Shown: positions 39,269 through 47,133 of the stretch, one piece after another | Position numbering within the stretch: position 1 is the stretch's first letter | Layout: each line of letters opens with the position of its first letter | Assembly (NCBI RefSeq): GCF_021654165.1 | Contig: NZ_JAKFZN010000001.1 | Coordinates: forward strand, 496,001-560,000 | Origin: Nereida sp. MMG025 | GTDB taxonomy: Bacteria; Pseudomonadota; Alphaproteobacteria; Rhodobacterales; Rhodobacteraceae | Reading direction: 5' to 3' | Length of the DNA stretch: 64,000 nt | The notes under the pieces: model-generated | The model's input: only the letters and a program-made list of their open reading frames with translations | The model's database searches: none | Told to the model about the DNA's origin: nothing | Translations under genes and position numbers: made by a program

Positions 39269-39362
39269 AATGCTCTTGCAAGAGCATTTCTCAACGGGCT
39301 TCCAAGCCCGTTACCTCTGCGCCTTACGAAAGGCGCAGTCCAAAGGCTTTTGCAAAAGCCTT
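39269..39362. repeat. Array of four regularly spaced palindromes
   Basis: AATGCTCTTGCAAGAGCATT (39269-39288), AACGGGCTT/AAGCCCGTT (39293-39312), CTGCGCCTT/AAGGCGCAG (39317-39338) and AAGGCTTTTGCAAAAGCCTT (39343-39362) are each separated by exactly 4 bp. Sequences differ but arm length and centre (TTGCAA, TTCCAA, TTACGAAA) are alike. The array is preceded by CCCGCCCTAATG; a CCCGCCCTAACG also flanks the double hairpin at 19.0 kb. No coding potential. It fills the stretch between the tkt unit and the gap operators. Confidence 0.9.
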
Positions 39363-39433
39363 CATCACCACGATTTTCCCACGTTGCGAATCTCTCTGCT
39401 TCGCCGAGCCACATCTGCATACATTTGCATACA

Positions 39434-39501
39434 TGTTAGCGCACGACAGTTAGCGCGAACCGCCGTTTATCCGCGACACCCTGTCTGGTTTACCGCTAAC
39501 A
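39434..39501. promoter_or_regulatory. Cluster of CceR/LacI-type operator sites upstream of the first gap gene
   Basis: Three related words: TGTTAGCGCACGAC (39434-39447), AGTTAGCGCGAACC (39448-39461, near-palindromic GTTAGCGCgAAC), and GTTTACCGCTAACA (39488-39501, the other strand reading TGTTAGCGGTAAAC). They resemble TGTTAGCGCTAACA, the site I associate with the LacI-family central-carbon regulator CceR of Rhodobacter. The same motif, perfect, precedes the second gap gene. The regulator assignment is from memory and needs checking. Confidence 0.6.
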
Positions 39502-39579
39502 TCCTGACCAAAAACCCATTTTTCCTTTTTTTGGTCACAGGCTTGGCCTACACGAAACCCAATGGTTCAGGAGGCCCCT

Positions 39580-40584
39580 ATGACAGTCACGCTTGGTATC
39601 AACGGTTTTGGACGCATCGGTCGCTGCACGCTTGCGGCGATTTCGGAAATGGCCCGCAACGATGTGCAGGTCGTCAAAATCAACGCCTCTGGCCCGATTG
39701 AAACAAACGCCCACCTGCTGCGCTACGATAGTGTGCATGGCCGCTTCCCTGGCACGATTACGACCGAAGGCAACACGATGGATCTGGGCCGTGGTCCGAT
39801 CGAAGTACAATCGACCTACAACCCCGAAGAACTGGATTGGGACGGTGTCGACGTGGTTCTGGAATGCACAGGCGCTTTTAACGATGGTGAAAAATCCAGC
39901 GTCCACCTGAACCGCGGCGCCAAAAAGGTACTGATTTCCGCCCCTGCCTCCAATGTGGACCGCACAGTTGTTTACGGCGTGAACCACCGCGATATGAAAG
40001 CCGATGAGCGGATGATCTCGAACGGATCATGCACCACCAACTGTCTGGCCCCGCTGGCCAAGGTTCTCAATGATGCCATCGGCATCGAACGCGGCATCAT
40101 GACCACGATCCACAGCTACACCGGCGACCAACCGACGCTGGACCGCCGCCACAAAGATCTCTACCGCGCGCGCGCCGCGGCCATGGCGATGATCCCCACA
40201 TCAACAGGGGCTGCCAAAGCCTTGGGCGAAGTGTTGCCCGAACTCAGTGGCAAACTGGACGGCACCGCAATGCGCGTGCCCACCCCCAACGTCAGCGCCG
40301 TTGACCTGACGTTTGAGGCCGCCCGCGATGTCACCGTCGCCGATGTAAACGAGATTGTGGCCGAAGCCGCCGCAGGCCATATGGGCGCGGTTCTGTCTTA
40401 TGACGCCGAACAAAAAGTCAGCATCGATTTCAACCACACCCCCCAGTCGTCCATCTTTGCGCCTGACCAGACCAAAGTCGTGGGTGGCCGCACCGTGCGC
40501 GTTCTGGCATGGTATGACAACGAATGGGGCTTTTCGGTGCGTATGGCAGATGTGGCCAGCGCCATGGGCCGCTTGATGCACTAA
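39580..40584 (+). CDS. gap: Glyceraldehyde-3-phosphate dehydrogenase, INAS-type (possibly NADP-preferring)
   Basis: A 334-residue type I GAPDH with catalytic Cys151 (SNGSCTTNCLAP), the INGFGRIGR nucleotide loop and WYDNEWGFS near the end. The residue that normally selects NAD is Ala36 in INAS instead of Asp, as in Bacillus GapB, which prefers NADP. A gluconeogenic or NADPH-forming role is therefore inferred. The ATG at 39580 has AGGAGG five bases upstream. Operator-like TGTTAGCG words precede it, and a 47-residue protein gene follows. A second, INDL-type gap lies 2.5 kb downstream. Confidence 0.93.
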   Translation: MTVTLGINGFGRIGRCTLAAISEMARNDVQVVKINASGPIETNAHLLRYDSVHGRFPGTITTEGNTMDLGRGPIEVQSTYNPEELDWDGVDVVLECTGAFNDGEKSSVHLNRGAKKVLISAPASNVDRTVVYGVNHRDMKADERMISNGSCTTNCLAPLAKVLNDAIGIERGIMTTIHSYTGDQPTLDRRHKDLYRARAAAMAMIPTSTGAAKALGEVLPELSGKLDGTAMRVPTPNVSAVDLTFEAARDVTVADVNEIVAEAAAGHMGAVLSYDAEQKVSIDFNHTPQSSIFAPDQTKVVGGRTVRVLAWYDNEWGFSVRMADVASAMGRLMH

Positions 40585-40620
40585 AGCGGGCAGCAGACCC
40601 GCAACTATCGGGGCTGAGCC

Positions 40621-40764
40621 ATGACAAACAAACTCGCAATCATCTTGGGGCTCCTGATCGTAGGGGCCCTTTTTTGGGATCACCAATGGAACGAAAGCAC
40701 AGCCACTTTGTTCATGGCCCGCAAGTTCCTTGAAATGATCGAATGGGTTGCGTTCTGGCGGTAG
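40621..40764 (+). CDS. Small membrane protein downstream of gap (47 aa)
   Basis: ATG at 40621 opens a 47-residue frame with one transmembrane helix (LAIILGLLIVGALFW), a polar middle and an aromatic tail ending EWVAFWR. It lies 36 bp after gap with GGGGCTGAG before the start. I recall similar small proteins next to gap in related bacteria, but no function is known. Codon use matches its neighbours, so it is likely real rather than chance. Confidence 0.65.
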   Translation: MTNKLAIILGLLIVGALFWDHQWNESTATLFMARKFLEMIEWVAFWR

Positions 40765-41172
40765 AGGGCAATGCTGCTGATAGCGGCTTTAAGCACACCT
40801 TGATGGATGCTGCTTTCTATTCGAATGGCCAAGACCATCAGAATGACCAGAAATCATTGCCATCTTCGATAGTTTCGAGACAGTTTTTTCAATTCAATTA
40901 GTCATTCCGAAATCAGGGGCGCCCTTCACGCTCAGCTCGAATAGGTTCCAAACAAATTCGGAGACAGCTGTATCCATACGATTTCCATTAGACAGTGAAG
41001 GCTGTAAAGGCTTTCATTGTTCACTGGAATGTCCACCTTCACCGCTCAGCACGTCTGAACGACGTCCTTACGCAGTGATGCAGTCCGGCAATTTTGGCAC
41101 CGAAGTCAAGATTTGGCCATCACGGTGACAATTTGCCATAAGAGGTAAATGACCTCATCAGGAGTTGAGATC
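40765..41172. other. Non-coding accessory stretch with IS-end-like repeats
   Basis: No convincing gene in about 400 bp that is AT-richer than its surroundings. Near its end, three direct repeats recur every 20 bp: ATTTTGGCAC (41091), ATTTGGCCAT (41111), ATTTGCCATA (41131). Multiple spaced terminal repeats of this kind are typical of IS21-family ends. No transposase is present, so this would be a remnant. It immediately precedes the Imm11-like gene. Confidence 0.45.
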
Positions 41173-42144
41173 ATGAGTGGATACCTTCTCAGAAACATAG
41201 GTGGCATCTTTCTGGCCTTCGGCGTGATATGGTTTGGGGTGGTTCTCGACACGTATCGCTTCGGGCTGAAGCGACTGAACGATCTCTTTCCCCAGCTGGC
41301 TGAACATCCGTCTGGCGCCTACATACTGATGTCTATCGGTGTGGGTTTGCTCATTGCGGGAGATATCAAAGATCGCATGGACCGGCGCGTGACCGCTTCG
41401 AAAGAAAGCAACACGCCGGGCCTTGCGGAACCATCCAGACCGACCAGAAAAGCTGTGCCGACATCGCAGGACGGGCGGACCCCAAAGCAACGGCCGCGCC
41501 CTACTGGCGCAGTGCCGGACCGCCCTTTGGTCTGGTGCAGTCGTATATTCGTCAACCATGAATTGTTTACAGCCTATGCAGGACCACAAGACACGCCAGA
41601 AGCGCGAAAAAGTGAAACAAGGCTTTTTGGCTATCTGGAGCGCGGAATGCCGTTGGCCGCGGAAGAGTTTCCAAAGCGGGTCAGGGCGATGGATAGTCCC
41701 GCACCGAAGTTGAAACCATTTACGAAAATCAGCGGCAGGCTGCCCATGGTGTCGGAGGATTTGGCCGCCTGCCTAGCTCGGCTTGATCTGGGGGATGGGT
41801 CGTTCGTCCCTACTGCGTTCGAGGATGAAGCGGGCAAACCGCTCCCGCACCGTCATCTATTTTGGAACATCGCGAGTCAGAAGAAGGTATTACTCCCGCA
41901 TGAGTGTCGAGGCCTGATCAAACACAACCCGCGTCACAACCGAAAGGTCGCAGAACAATGGTATCCGCCCGATATGATGCAGGATGATGATTTCGCCGTA
42001 TCCGAAGCGGCGCTCATCGGCGCCGATATCTGGGTAGACTTCATATTGCCGAGCGTCGTATTCTTTTCGGACGGGTGCAAGCAGCATCTGGAAGCGGCTG
42101 GATATGGTGACCTGTTTCCATGGCATTCCGTCCGGGTGATATGA
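41173..42144 (+). CDS. Membrane protein with C-terminal Imm11 (DUF1629)-like domain
   Basis: A 323-residue protein with two N-terminal membrane helices (about residues 8-26 and 50-66), a Pro/Arg/Lys-rich linker (about 70-120) and a C-terminal domain of about 190 residues. The segments LPMVSEDLAACL, GDGSFVPTAFED, LFWNIASQKK, GADIWVDFILPSVVFFSDG and LEAAGYGDLFPWHSVRV recall the Imm11/DUF1629 immunity family. AGGAG eight bases upstream selects the ATG at 41173. No toxin gene is adjacent. The domain assignment is by pattern memory and is moderately certain. Confidence 0.6.
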   Translation: MSGYLLRNIGGIFLAFGVIWFGVVLDTYRFGLKRLNDLFPQLAEHPSGAYILMSIGVGLLIAGDIKDRMDRRVTASKESNTPGLAEPSRPTRKAVPTSQDGRTPKQRPRPTGAVPDRPLVWCSRIFVNHELFTAYAGPQDTPEARKSETRLFGYLERGMPLAAEEFPKRVRAMDSPAPKLKPFTKISGRLPMVSEDLAACLARLDLGDGSFVPTAFEDEAGKPLPHRHLFWNIASQKKVLLPHECRGLIKHNPRHNRKVAEQWYPPDMMQDDDFAVSEAALIGADIWVDFILPSVVFFSDGCKQHLEAAGYGDLFPWHSVRVI

Positions 42145-42419
42145 TCCACGACCTCCCCCGTTCGTTGCCTTCCAGACCTGCCATGCGGCGTGGTTGCATG
42201 ACCTGTCTTGACACTATCATTTGTTGATCGGCTTTTTCACAGCCGACATAGCTGCACCGGCGGCGAAATGGTGCTTTGTCCGCAAACCAGACATCCGTCG
42301 AAGTCAGCCCTCATCTACCAGGGCCAGAATTCTCAATCAGTGCCAGCCCCCATAAAACCCCTTCCCATCGACACGGCCCCTATCTACGCTGTGTACATAA
42401 CTCACAACGGGACACCCCC

Positions 42420-43049
42420 ATGGACCTCACCCTCTGGCTCGCATTTGTCGCCGCCTCCACTGCCCTTCTGCTTATTCCCGGCCCCACGGTTCTGCTGGTG
42501 CTGTCCTATGCGCTGTCACAGGGCAAACGGGTTGCGGTTGCATCTGCCACAGGCGTGGCCTTGGGCGATTTGATCGCGATGAGCCTGTCTTTGTTGGGTC
42601 TGGGCGCGCTGGTGCTGGCCTCTGCCACGCTTTTTACGATCCTCAAATGGGTCGGCGCGGCCTATCTGGTCTTTCTGGGCGTCAAGCTGGTCCGCGAGGC
42701 GGGTAGCGCCCATGCCCTGACCCAAAACGCACCACCAAAAGCCGCGGGCGAGATCCTGACCCACACCGCCCTTGTCACGGCGCTGAACCCCAAATCCATC
42801 GCGTTTTTCATCGCCTTCGTGCCCCAATTCATCGATGCCACTGCGCCGCTCTTGCCGCAGTTCGTCATCCTGATCGCGACCTTCGTCGCACTGGCCGCGG
42901 TAAACGCGCTGGCCTATGCGCTTTTGGCCGACACTTTGCGCAGCCGCATCACCCGCCCGTCGGTGCAGACATGGCTGGCCCGGTTTGGCGGCGCGATGTT
43001 GATCACAATGGGCGCGCTGACAGCTTTGGCGCGGCGCAACCCCGCCTGA
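42420..43049 (+). CDS. LysE/RhtB-family amino-acid exporter
   Basis: A 209-residue inner-membrane protein with about six hydrophobic helices. The LysE/RhtB signature is [31 protein letters not shown] near the N-terminus, then [15 protein letters not shown] and [17 protein letters not shown]. It exports amino acids or derivatives; the substrate is unknown. The ATG at 42420 begins MDLTLWLAF. The 275 bp between the Imm11-like gene and this start show no gene. Confidence 0.9.
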   Translation: MDLTLWLAFVAASTALLLIPGPTVLLVLSYALSQGKRVAVASATGVALGDLIAMSLSLLGLGALVLASATLFTILKWVGAAYLVFLGVKLVREAGSAHALTQNAPPKAAGEILTHTALVTALNPKSIAFFIAFVPQFIDATAPLLPQFVILIATFVALAAVNALAYALLADTLRSRITRPSVQTWLARFGGAMLITMGALTALARRNPA

Positions 43050-43087
43050 GCCGCCCTGCCCCCTTGACCTTTTGTGCCGAATACGTT

Positions 43088-43101
43088 TGTTAGCGGTAAC
43101 A
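43088..43101. promoter_or_regulatory. Perfect TGTTAGCGGTAACA operator upstream of the second gap gene
   Basis: TGTTA-GCGG-TAACA lies 31-44 bp before the ATG of gap2, with T and A continuing the dyad by one base on each side (TTGTTAGCGGTAACAA). It shares its core with three sites before the first gap gene and matches the CceR/LacI-type consensus as I recall it. Confidence 0.7.
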
Positions 43102-43131
43102 ACGCAATCTCAGGTCTGGGGAGACTTCAGC

Positions 43132-44136
43132 ATGTCAGTCAAAGTAGCCATCAACGGGTTCGGTCGTATCGGCCGCAACGTGCTTCGCGCCATCATTGAA
43201 TCGGGACGCACCGATATCGAAGTGGTCGCCATCAACGATCTTGGCCCGGTGGAAACAAACGCCCACCTGCTGCGCTTTGACAGCGTGCATGGCCGCTTCC
43301 CTGCCACGGTGACCACCACAGACGACAGCATCGATGTAGGCCGCGGCCCGATCCGCGTAACGGCCATCCGCAACCCCGCCGATCTGCCGTGGGGCGACAT
43401 CGACATCGTCATGGAATGCACAGGTATCTTCACCTCGAAAGACGCCTGCGCAGCCCACCTTGAAAACGGCTCAAGCCGCGTTCTGATCTCGGCACCTGGC
43501 AAAGATGCCGACAAAACAATCGTCTACGGCGTCAATCACGACACATTGAGCGCAGATGACATCGTTGTGTCCAACGCATCATGCACCACCAACTGCCTGT
43601 CCCCCGTGGCCAAAGTGCTGAACGACACCATCGGCATCACCAAAGGCATGATGACGACAGTGCACAGCTACACAGGCGACCAGCCAACGCTGGACACCAT
43701 GCACTCCGACCTCTACCGCGCCCGCGCGGCTGCCATGTCGATGATCCCCACCTCCACAGGTGCGGCCAAGGCCGTGGGTCTTGTTCTGCCCGAACTGTCG
43801 GGCAAGCTGGACGGCGTGGCGATCCGTGTGCCAACGCCCAATGTCTCGGTTGTGGATCTGACCTTTGAAGCCTCCCGCGCCACCAGCGTGGACGAGATCA
43901 ACGCAGCCATCACCGCCGCTGCCGCCAACGGCCCGCTTAAGGGTATTTTGGGTGTGACCGACGACAAATTGGTCAGCATGGATTTCAACCACGATCCACA
44001 TTCCTCGATCTTTGCCACAGATCAAACCAAAGTGATGGACGGCACCTTCTGCCGCATCCTGACATGGTATGACAACGAATGGGGCTTCTCGAACCGGATG
44101 GCAGACACAGCCGTTGCCATGGGCAAATTCCTTTAA
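43132..44136 (+). CDS. gap: Glyceraldehyde-3-phosphate dehydrogenase, INDL-type (NAD-dependent)
   Basis: A 334-residue type I GAPDH, same length and alignable throughout with the copy at 39.6 kb. Catalytic Cys151 is in [12 protein letters not shown]. Asp36 in INDL is the residue that favours NAD over NADP, so this is the likely glycolytic enzyme. The ATG at 43132 follows GGGGAG. A perfect TGTTAGCGGTAACA operator sits just upstream and a terminator just downstream, making it a single-gene unit. Confidence 0.94.
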   Translation: MSVKVAINGFGRIGRNVLRAIIESGRTDIEVVAINDLGPVETNAHLLRFDSVHGRFPATVTTTDDSIDVGRGPIRVTAIRNPADLPWGDIDIVMECTGIFTSKDACAAHLENGSSRVLISAPGKDADKTIVYGVNHDTLSADDIVVSNASCTTNCLSPVAKVLNDTIGITKGMMTTVHSYTGDQPTLDTMHSDLYRARAAAMSMIPTSTGAAKAVGLVLPELSGKLDGVAIRVPTPNVSVVDLTFEASRATSVDEINAAITAAAANGPLKGILGVTDDKLVSMDFNHDPHSSIFATDQTKVMDGTFCRILTWYDNEWGFSNRMADTAVAMGKFL

Positions 44137-44160
44137 CCCAATCGCACCGAACCCCTTTGG

Positions 44161-44195
44161 AAAAGACCCGCAGGCCAACCGCTTGCGGGTCTTTT
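44161..44195 (+). terminator. Intrinsic terminator of the second gap gene
   Basis: Perfect 12-bp stem AAAAGACCCGCA / TGCGGGTCTTTT with an 11-nt loop, 24 bp after the gap2 stop. The symmetric A and T runs allow termination from either side. Confidence 0.92.
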
Positions 44196-44292
44196 GCGTG
44201 GCGCAGGCATCTGTCGCCCCCAAAACCGTAGCCACCGCACCGCGGCTTTGCTATCACCAAGACAGAGCACAACGATAACGGGAGCAAACCCC

Positions 44293-44661
44293 ATGAAATT
44301 CTTTCCCTGCCTTGGACTGGCCGCCCTATGTCTCAGCGCATGTGGCCCCAACCCCACATGGAACGGCACAGGCAGCCAAGTCGGCCAACTGAACGGCAAA
44401 GCGCTCTTTCAGACAGATTGCGTGGTGGACACATCCGCGGTGGGCGGCCGCGCCGTTTTTGGCGAAAACAAAGGCAAACCCGTGCCCGCATATTATGCCT
44501 GCCAACCCCAAGCCCGCGTGACCTGCGGGGGTGACTATACAATCACACAAGTGATCCCCGGCGCACGACGGCCACAAACCTCGGTCATCGATAACGGCTT
44601 CCAACGTATTCGCCGACAATACATCGAACAGGATATGTCCATCCAATACACTTGTAACTGA
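44293..44661 (+). CDS. Predicted lipoprotein, unknown function
   Basis: A 122-residue protein with a lipoprotein signal peptide and lipobox LSAC (Cys17), so it is probably anchored to the outer or inner membrane. The mature part has several cysteines (TDCVVDT, YYACQPQ, VTCGGDY, QYTCN) that could form two disulfides. No family recognised. GGGAGC precedes the ATG at 44293. It is followed 20 bp later by another small gene, possibly in one unit. Confidence 0.75.
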   Translation: MKFFPCLGLAALCLSACGPNPTWNGTGSQVGQLNGKALFQTDCVVDTSAVGGRAVFGENKGKPVPAYYACQPQARVTCGGDYTITQVIPGARRPQTSVIDNGFQRIRRQYIEQDMSIQYTCN

Positions 44662-44681
44662 CATCGAAAGGAACCGCCCAG

Positions 44682-45023
44682 ATGACATTTGTTTCCGTAA
44701 TCCCTGTCGGCAGTTCTATCGCTTTCAATTTGAAAGACTACAAGATGCGCGCCTCCAACAGCGCGTCCGGTAACGGACAAATCAACCTTGACCTCCACGC
44801 CGTAAACGAAGACGGGCAAGCCTCCCAGATCAATATAAGGTTCATCGAAGCCCCATTGCGCGGTCCGAACCTGCATTCCAAAACATCCTTGGAAATGTTC
44901 ATGCACATGGCGATGCTGCCCGGGGTTCTGGCGCAGCTTGCCACGGGCAAAGCCATTGCCACCTTCGAAAACAAACCCACGGTCCCCACCGCCTACATCG
45001 ACAGCACGCATCCGACCCCGTGA
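44682..45023 (+). CDS. Hypothetical protein following the lipoprotein
   Basis: A 113-residue protein without signal peptide or membrane helix, starting MTFVSVIPVGSSIAFNLKDYKM after an AAAGGAA ribosome site. It has a beta-rich start and a hydrophobic segment near LEMFMHMAMLPGVLAQLA. No family recognised. Its spacing to the lipoprotein gene suggests cotranscription. Confidence 0.6.
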   Translation: MTFVSVIPVGSSIAFNLKDYKMRASNSASGNGQINLDLHAVNEDGQASQINIRFIEAPLRGPNLHSKTSLEMFMHMAMLPGVLAQLATGKAIATFENKPTVPTAYIDSTHPTP

Positions 45024-45054
45024 AAAGCGTTTTTATGGCGTCCGCCAGCCACGC

Positions 45055-45249
45055 CTAAAGCGCGTCGTCGGGGTCCGCATAGCCGCCGCGCAGCAATTCC
45101 TTCGTCAGCCGCTTTTTGTACCGTCGCTGGCGGCGGCGCCCTTTGGCCGCGTTGGCGCGCCACCCTGCGCGTTTGTCGGACACCATCTCTTCAAGGTCCT
45201 CGGCATGTTCGACGTGCTTGGCATCGCCCTCATAGGTGCGTCTGGGCAT
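45055..45249 (-). CDS. Small highly basic protein
   Basis: A 64-residue protein rich in Arg and Lys (GRRRQRRYKKRLTKELL in the middle) with an acidic start (YEGDAKHVEHAEDLEEM). It could bind nucleic acid or ribosomes (inference from charge only). It begins three bases after the stop of the 110-residue gene upstream, forming a two-gene unit. Confidence 0.6.
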   Translation of the reverse strand: MPRRTYEGDAKHVEHAEDLEEMVSDKRAGWRANAAKGRRRQRRYKKRLTKELLRGGYADPDDAL

Positions 45250-45252
45250 AGG

Positions 45253-45585
45253 CTAGCCCCCCTCGCCTTTGCCGCGCCAGATCAGCGACTGGCGGTTCAA
45301 CGCCCACAGATCAGCGGTGCCATCTATAATCTGCTCGCACAAGGCAACCGCGCGGGCGGCCTGTGGCGTGCTCAGATGTTTGTAGGCGGGCCGTTTGATG
45401 TGATCATACCAGCGCCCGCCACACACATGATCCAGTACAACACGCTGAAAACAGTGATCCTCACAAATTGGCCAGTGCCGCGCTTTGGTGCGTGCAAGAC
45501 GGGGCAGCACCTCACCGCTCAGCCGCCTGTAGCGGTCAACCAGCGGCTCGGGAAGGTCGGGAAACAATGGCGCGGTTTGTGTCAT
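45253..45585 (-). CDS. Conserved-looking hypothetical protein with Cys/His motif
   Basis: A 110-residue protein. The central block RHWPICEDHCFQRVVLDHVCGGRWYDHI has three Cys and several His that could bind a metal, followed by helices (TPQAARAVALCEQIIDG). I do not recognise a functional family. It is paired with the small basic protein downstream on the same strand. Confidence 0.6.
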   Translation of the reverse strand: MTQTAPLFPDLPEPLVDRYRRLSGEVLPRLARTKARHWPICEDHCFQRVVLDHVCGGRWYDHIKRPAYKHLSTPQAARAVALCEQIIDGTADLWALNRQSLIWRGKGEGG

Positions 45586-45757
45586 GGCACACAGATAGGC
45601 GGCAACGCGCAGGGGGCAACAAACCCCAAAACGTCTGACGCTGGCCAGACGCTAGGCCATACCGTGAGCAGACGCTCTGCCAACCGCCTTTTTGGACGCT
45701 CTGACCTTACGACAGTTGCAGTTTTTGCATGACGGGTTTTCTAAAAAAGCCTCTACT

Positions 45758-45772
45758 TGCTGCAGTGCAGCA
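45758..45772. promoter_or_regulatory. PhaR-like palindrome upstream of the DUF1127-like gene
   Basis: TGCTGCA-G-TGCAGCA is a perfect 7-1-7 palindrome containing CTGC-N3-GCAG, the site reported for the polyhydroxyalkanoate regulator PhaR of Paracoccus. It lies 40 bp before the start at 45812. No pha genes are nearby. Confidence 0.5.
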
Positions 45773-45811
45773 GACCTATGTTAGCCGTATCGAAACGAAA
45801 GGAAATGCGCT

Positions 45812-45964
45812 ATGACACTGCTAACAGAAGTTGTAAAAAAACGCCTCGCTTACCGTCGCACCGTTGCTGAATTGCGCGCTATGCCACGTCAAGTTGGATG
45901 GGATCTCGACCTCTTTCCAGAAGACGCTGAAAAGATCGCCTCGCGCGTGGTTTATGGAAAGTAA
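45812..45964 (+). CDS. DUF1127-like small protein (50 aa)
   Basis: ATG at 45812, with AAAGGAAA upstream, encodes 50 residues: MTLLTEVVKKRLAYRRTVAE, then LRAMPRQVGWDLDLFPEDAE and a short tail. The Arg-rich ELRAM...D segment resembles the DUF1127 (YjiS) family, small stress- or metabolism-linked proteins with RNA-binding potential in Alphaproteobacteria. It is convergent with coaD (8 bp apart). Confidence 0.65.
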   Translation: MTLLTEVVKKRLAYRRTVAELRAMPRQVGWDLDLFPEDAEKIASRVVYGK

Positions 45965-45972
45965 TCAATGCG

Positions 45973-46464
45973 TTAGCCCAGTTTAGCGACAAGGGCTTTC
46001 TGTACGGGTGGCGTTACGAATTTGCTGACGTCACCGCCCAGGCGGGCAATCTCTTTGACCAGCTTACTGGCAATCGCCTGGTGCTGCGCCTCGGCCATCA
46101 AAAAGACAGTCTCAACACTGTCGTCCAGCTGGCGGTTCATCCCGACCATCTGATACTCATACTCGAAATCCGTAACGGCGCGCAGGCCACGCACGATGAT
46201 CTGCGCGCCGACATCATTGGCGCAATCGATCAACAAATTCTCAAACGGATGCGTCACAATCTCCACCCCCGCCTCCGCCGACAGCCGCGAGGTTTGTGCC
46301 TCGACCATCGCGACGCGCTCTTCCAAAGAAAACAGCGGGCCTTTGTCGCGGTTGATCGCCACACCGATCACCAGTTTGTCCACCAATCGGGTCGCACGGC
46401 GAATGACATCGATATGTCCCAAGGTGATGGGATCAAAAGTTCCAGGATACAATCCAATGCGCAT
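45973..46464 (-). CDS. coaD: Phosphopantetheine adenylyltransferase
   Basis: Penultimate step of coenzyme A synthesis, making dephospho-CoA from phosphopantetheine and ATP. The 163-residue protein has the nucleotidyltransferase motif GTFDPITLGHIDVI (His17) and the C-terminal VSKFVTPPV (ISSFVK equivalent). The ATG at 46464 follows GAGG with six-base spacing; a TTG four codons upstream (46476) is less likely. Confidence 0.96.
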   Translation of the reverse strand: MRIGLYPGTFDPITLGHIDVIRRATRLVDKLVIGVAINRDKGPLFSLEERVAMVEAQTSRLSAEAGVEIVTHPFENLLIDCANDVGAQIIVRGLRAVTDFEYEYQMVGMNRQLDDSVETVFLMAEAQHQAIASKLVKEIARLGGDVSKFVTPPVQKALVAKLG

Positions 46465-46535
46465 GGCGGGCCTCAACGGTCAACTGAGCCTAGATGGCCT
46501 GTTAACCTTCTGATATGCAAGTAAATTGATGGCGC

Positions 46536-46970
46536 TTAGTGGCCCATTATCATGCCCTGAAGGGCATCTTTGGTCACCTCAAGTTCACTCATCCGCGCTT
46601 TGACCACATCGCCAAGCGTGATCAAGCCAACCATCTTTCCATCCTCAAGGACAGGCATGTGGCGAAAGCGGCCATCTGTCATCATCTGAAGCACCTTGCC
46701 CGCGCGGTCACTTAACCCACAGGTGATCAGGTTTGTTGTCATCATATCGTCCACGGTCTCGTTCATGCAGCTTGCGCCTCGCGTGCCGATCTCTCGCACA
46801 ATGTCGCGTTCCGACAAGATACCTTTGGCAACAATGCCATCATCACTGATCACCACTGTCCCGATCCGGTTTTCCGCCAAAACCTTTGCAGCATCAGACA
46901 CCGAAGTCCCCGATTTCACGGTCACCACATCAGCTGTGGCTTTGCTTTTCAGAATTTGGTGAACCAGCAT
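46536..46970 (-). CDS. CBS-domain pair protein
   Basis: A 144-residue protein made of two CBS domains (about residues 8-62 and 75-130: VSDAAKVLAENRIGTVVISDD and MTDGRFRHMPVLEDGKMVGLITLGDVV), a stand-alone Bateman module. Such proteins bind adenosine nucleotides and regulate partners. The partner is unknown. The longer open frame upstream lacks support; MLVHQILKSKAT at 46970 is the natural start. Confidence 0.87.
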   Translation of the reverse strand: MLVHQILKSKATADVVTVKSGTSVSDAAKVLAENRIGTVVISDDGIVAKGILSERDIVREIGTRGASCMNETVDDMMTTNLITCGLSDRAGKVLQMMTDGRFRHMPVLEDGKMVGLITLGDVVKARMSELEVTKDALQGMIMGH

Positions 46971-47133
46971 GTTGCAAATTTTCCTTATTTTGTTGGGAAT
47001 GGCGCGCCCCCGTGCCATCAGCCTAGCCCCCCGCCCCCTAGGGCTGTCAAGCAATCGCTTGCCCGCACCGCACATTCGGTTAATTTAACAAGTGTTCAAT
47101 ATTACCCGAGCAGACTGCAAAAGGACGGCTACG

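Noticed and set aside
42145-42419. Possible short gene between the Imm11-like and LysE genes
   Set aside because: The frames are short, lack ribosome sites and run into the LysE gene in another frame.
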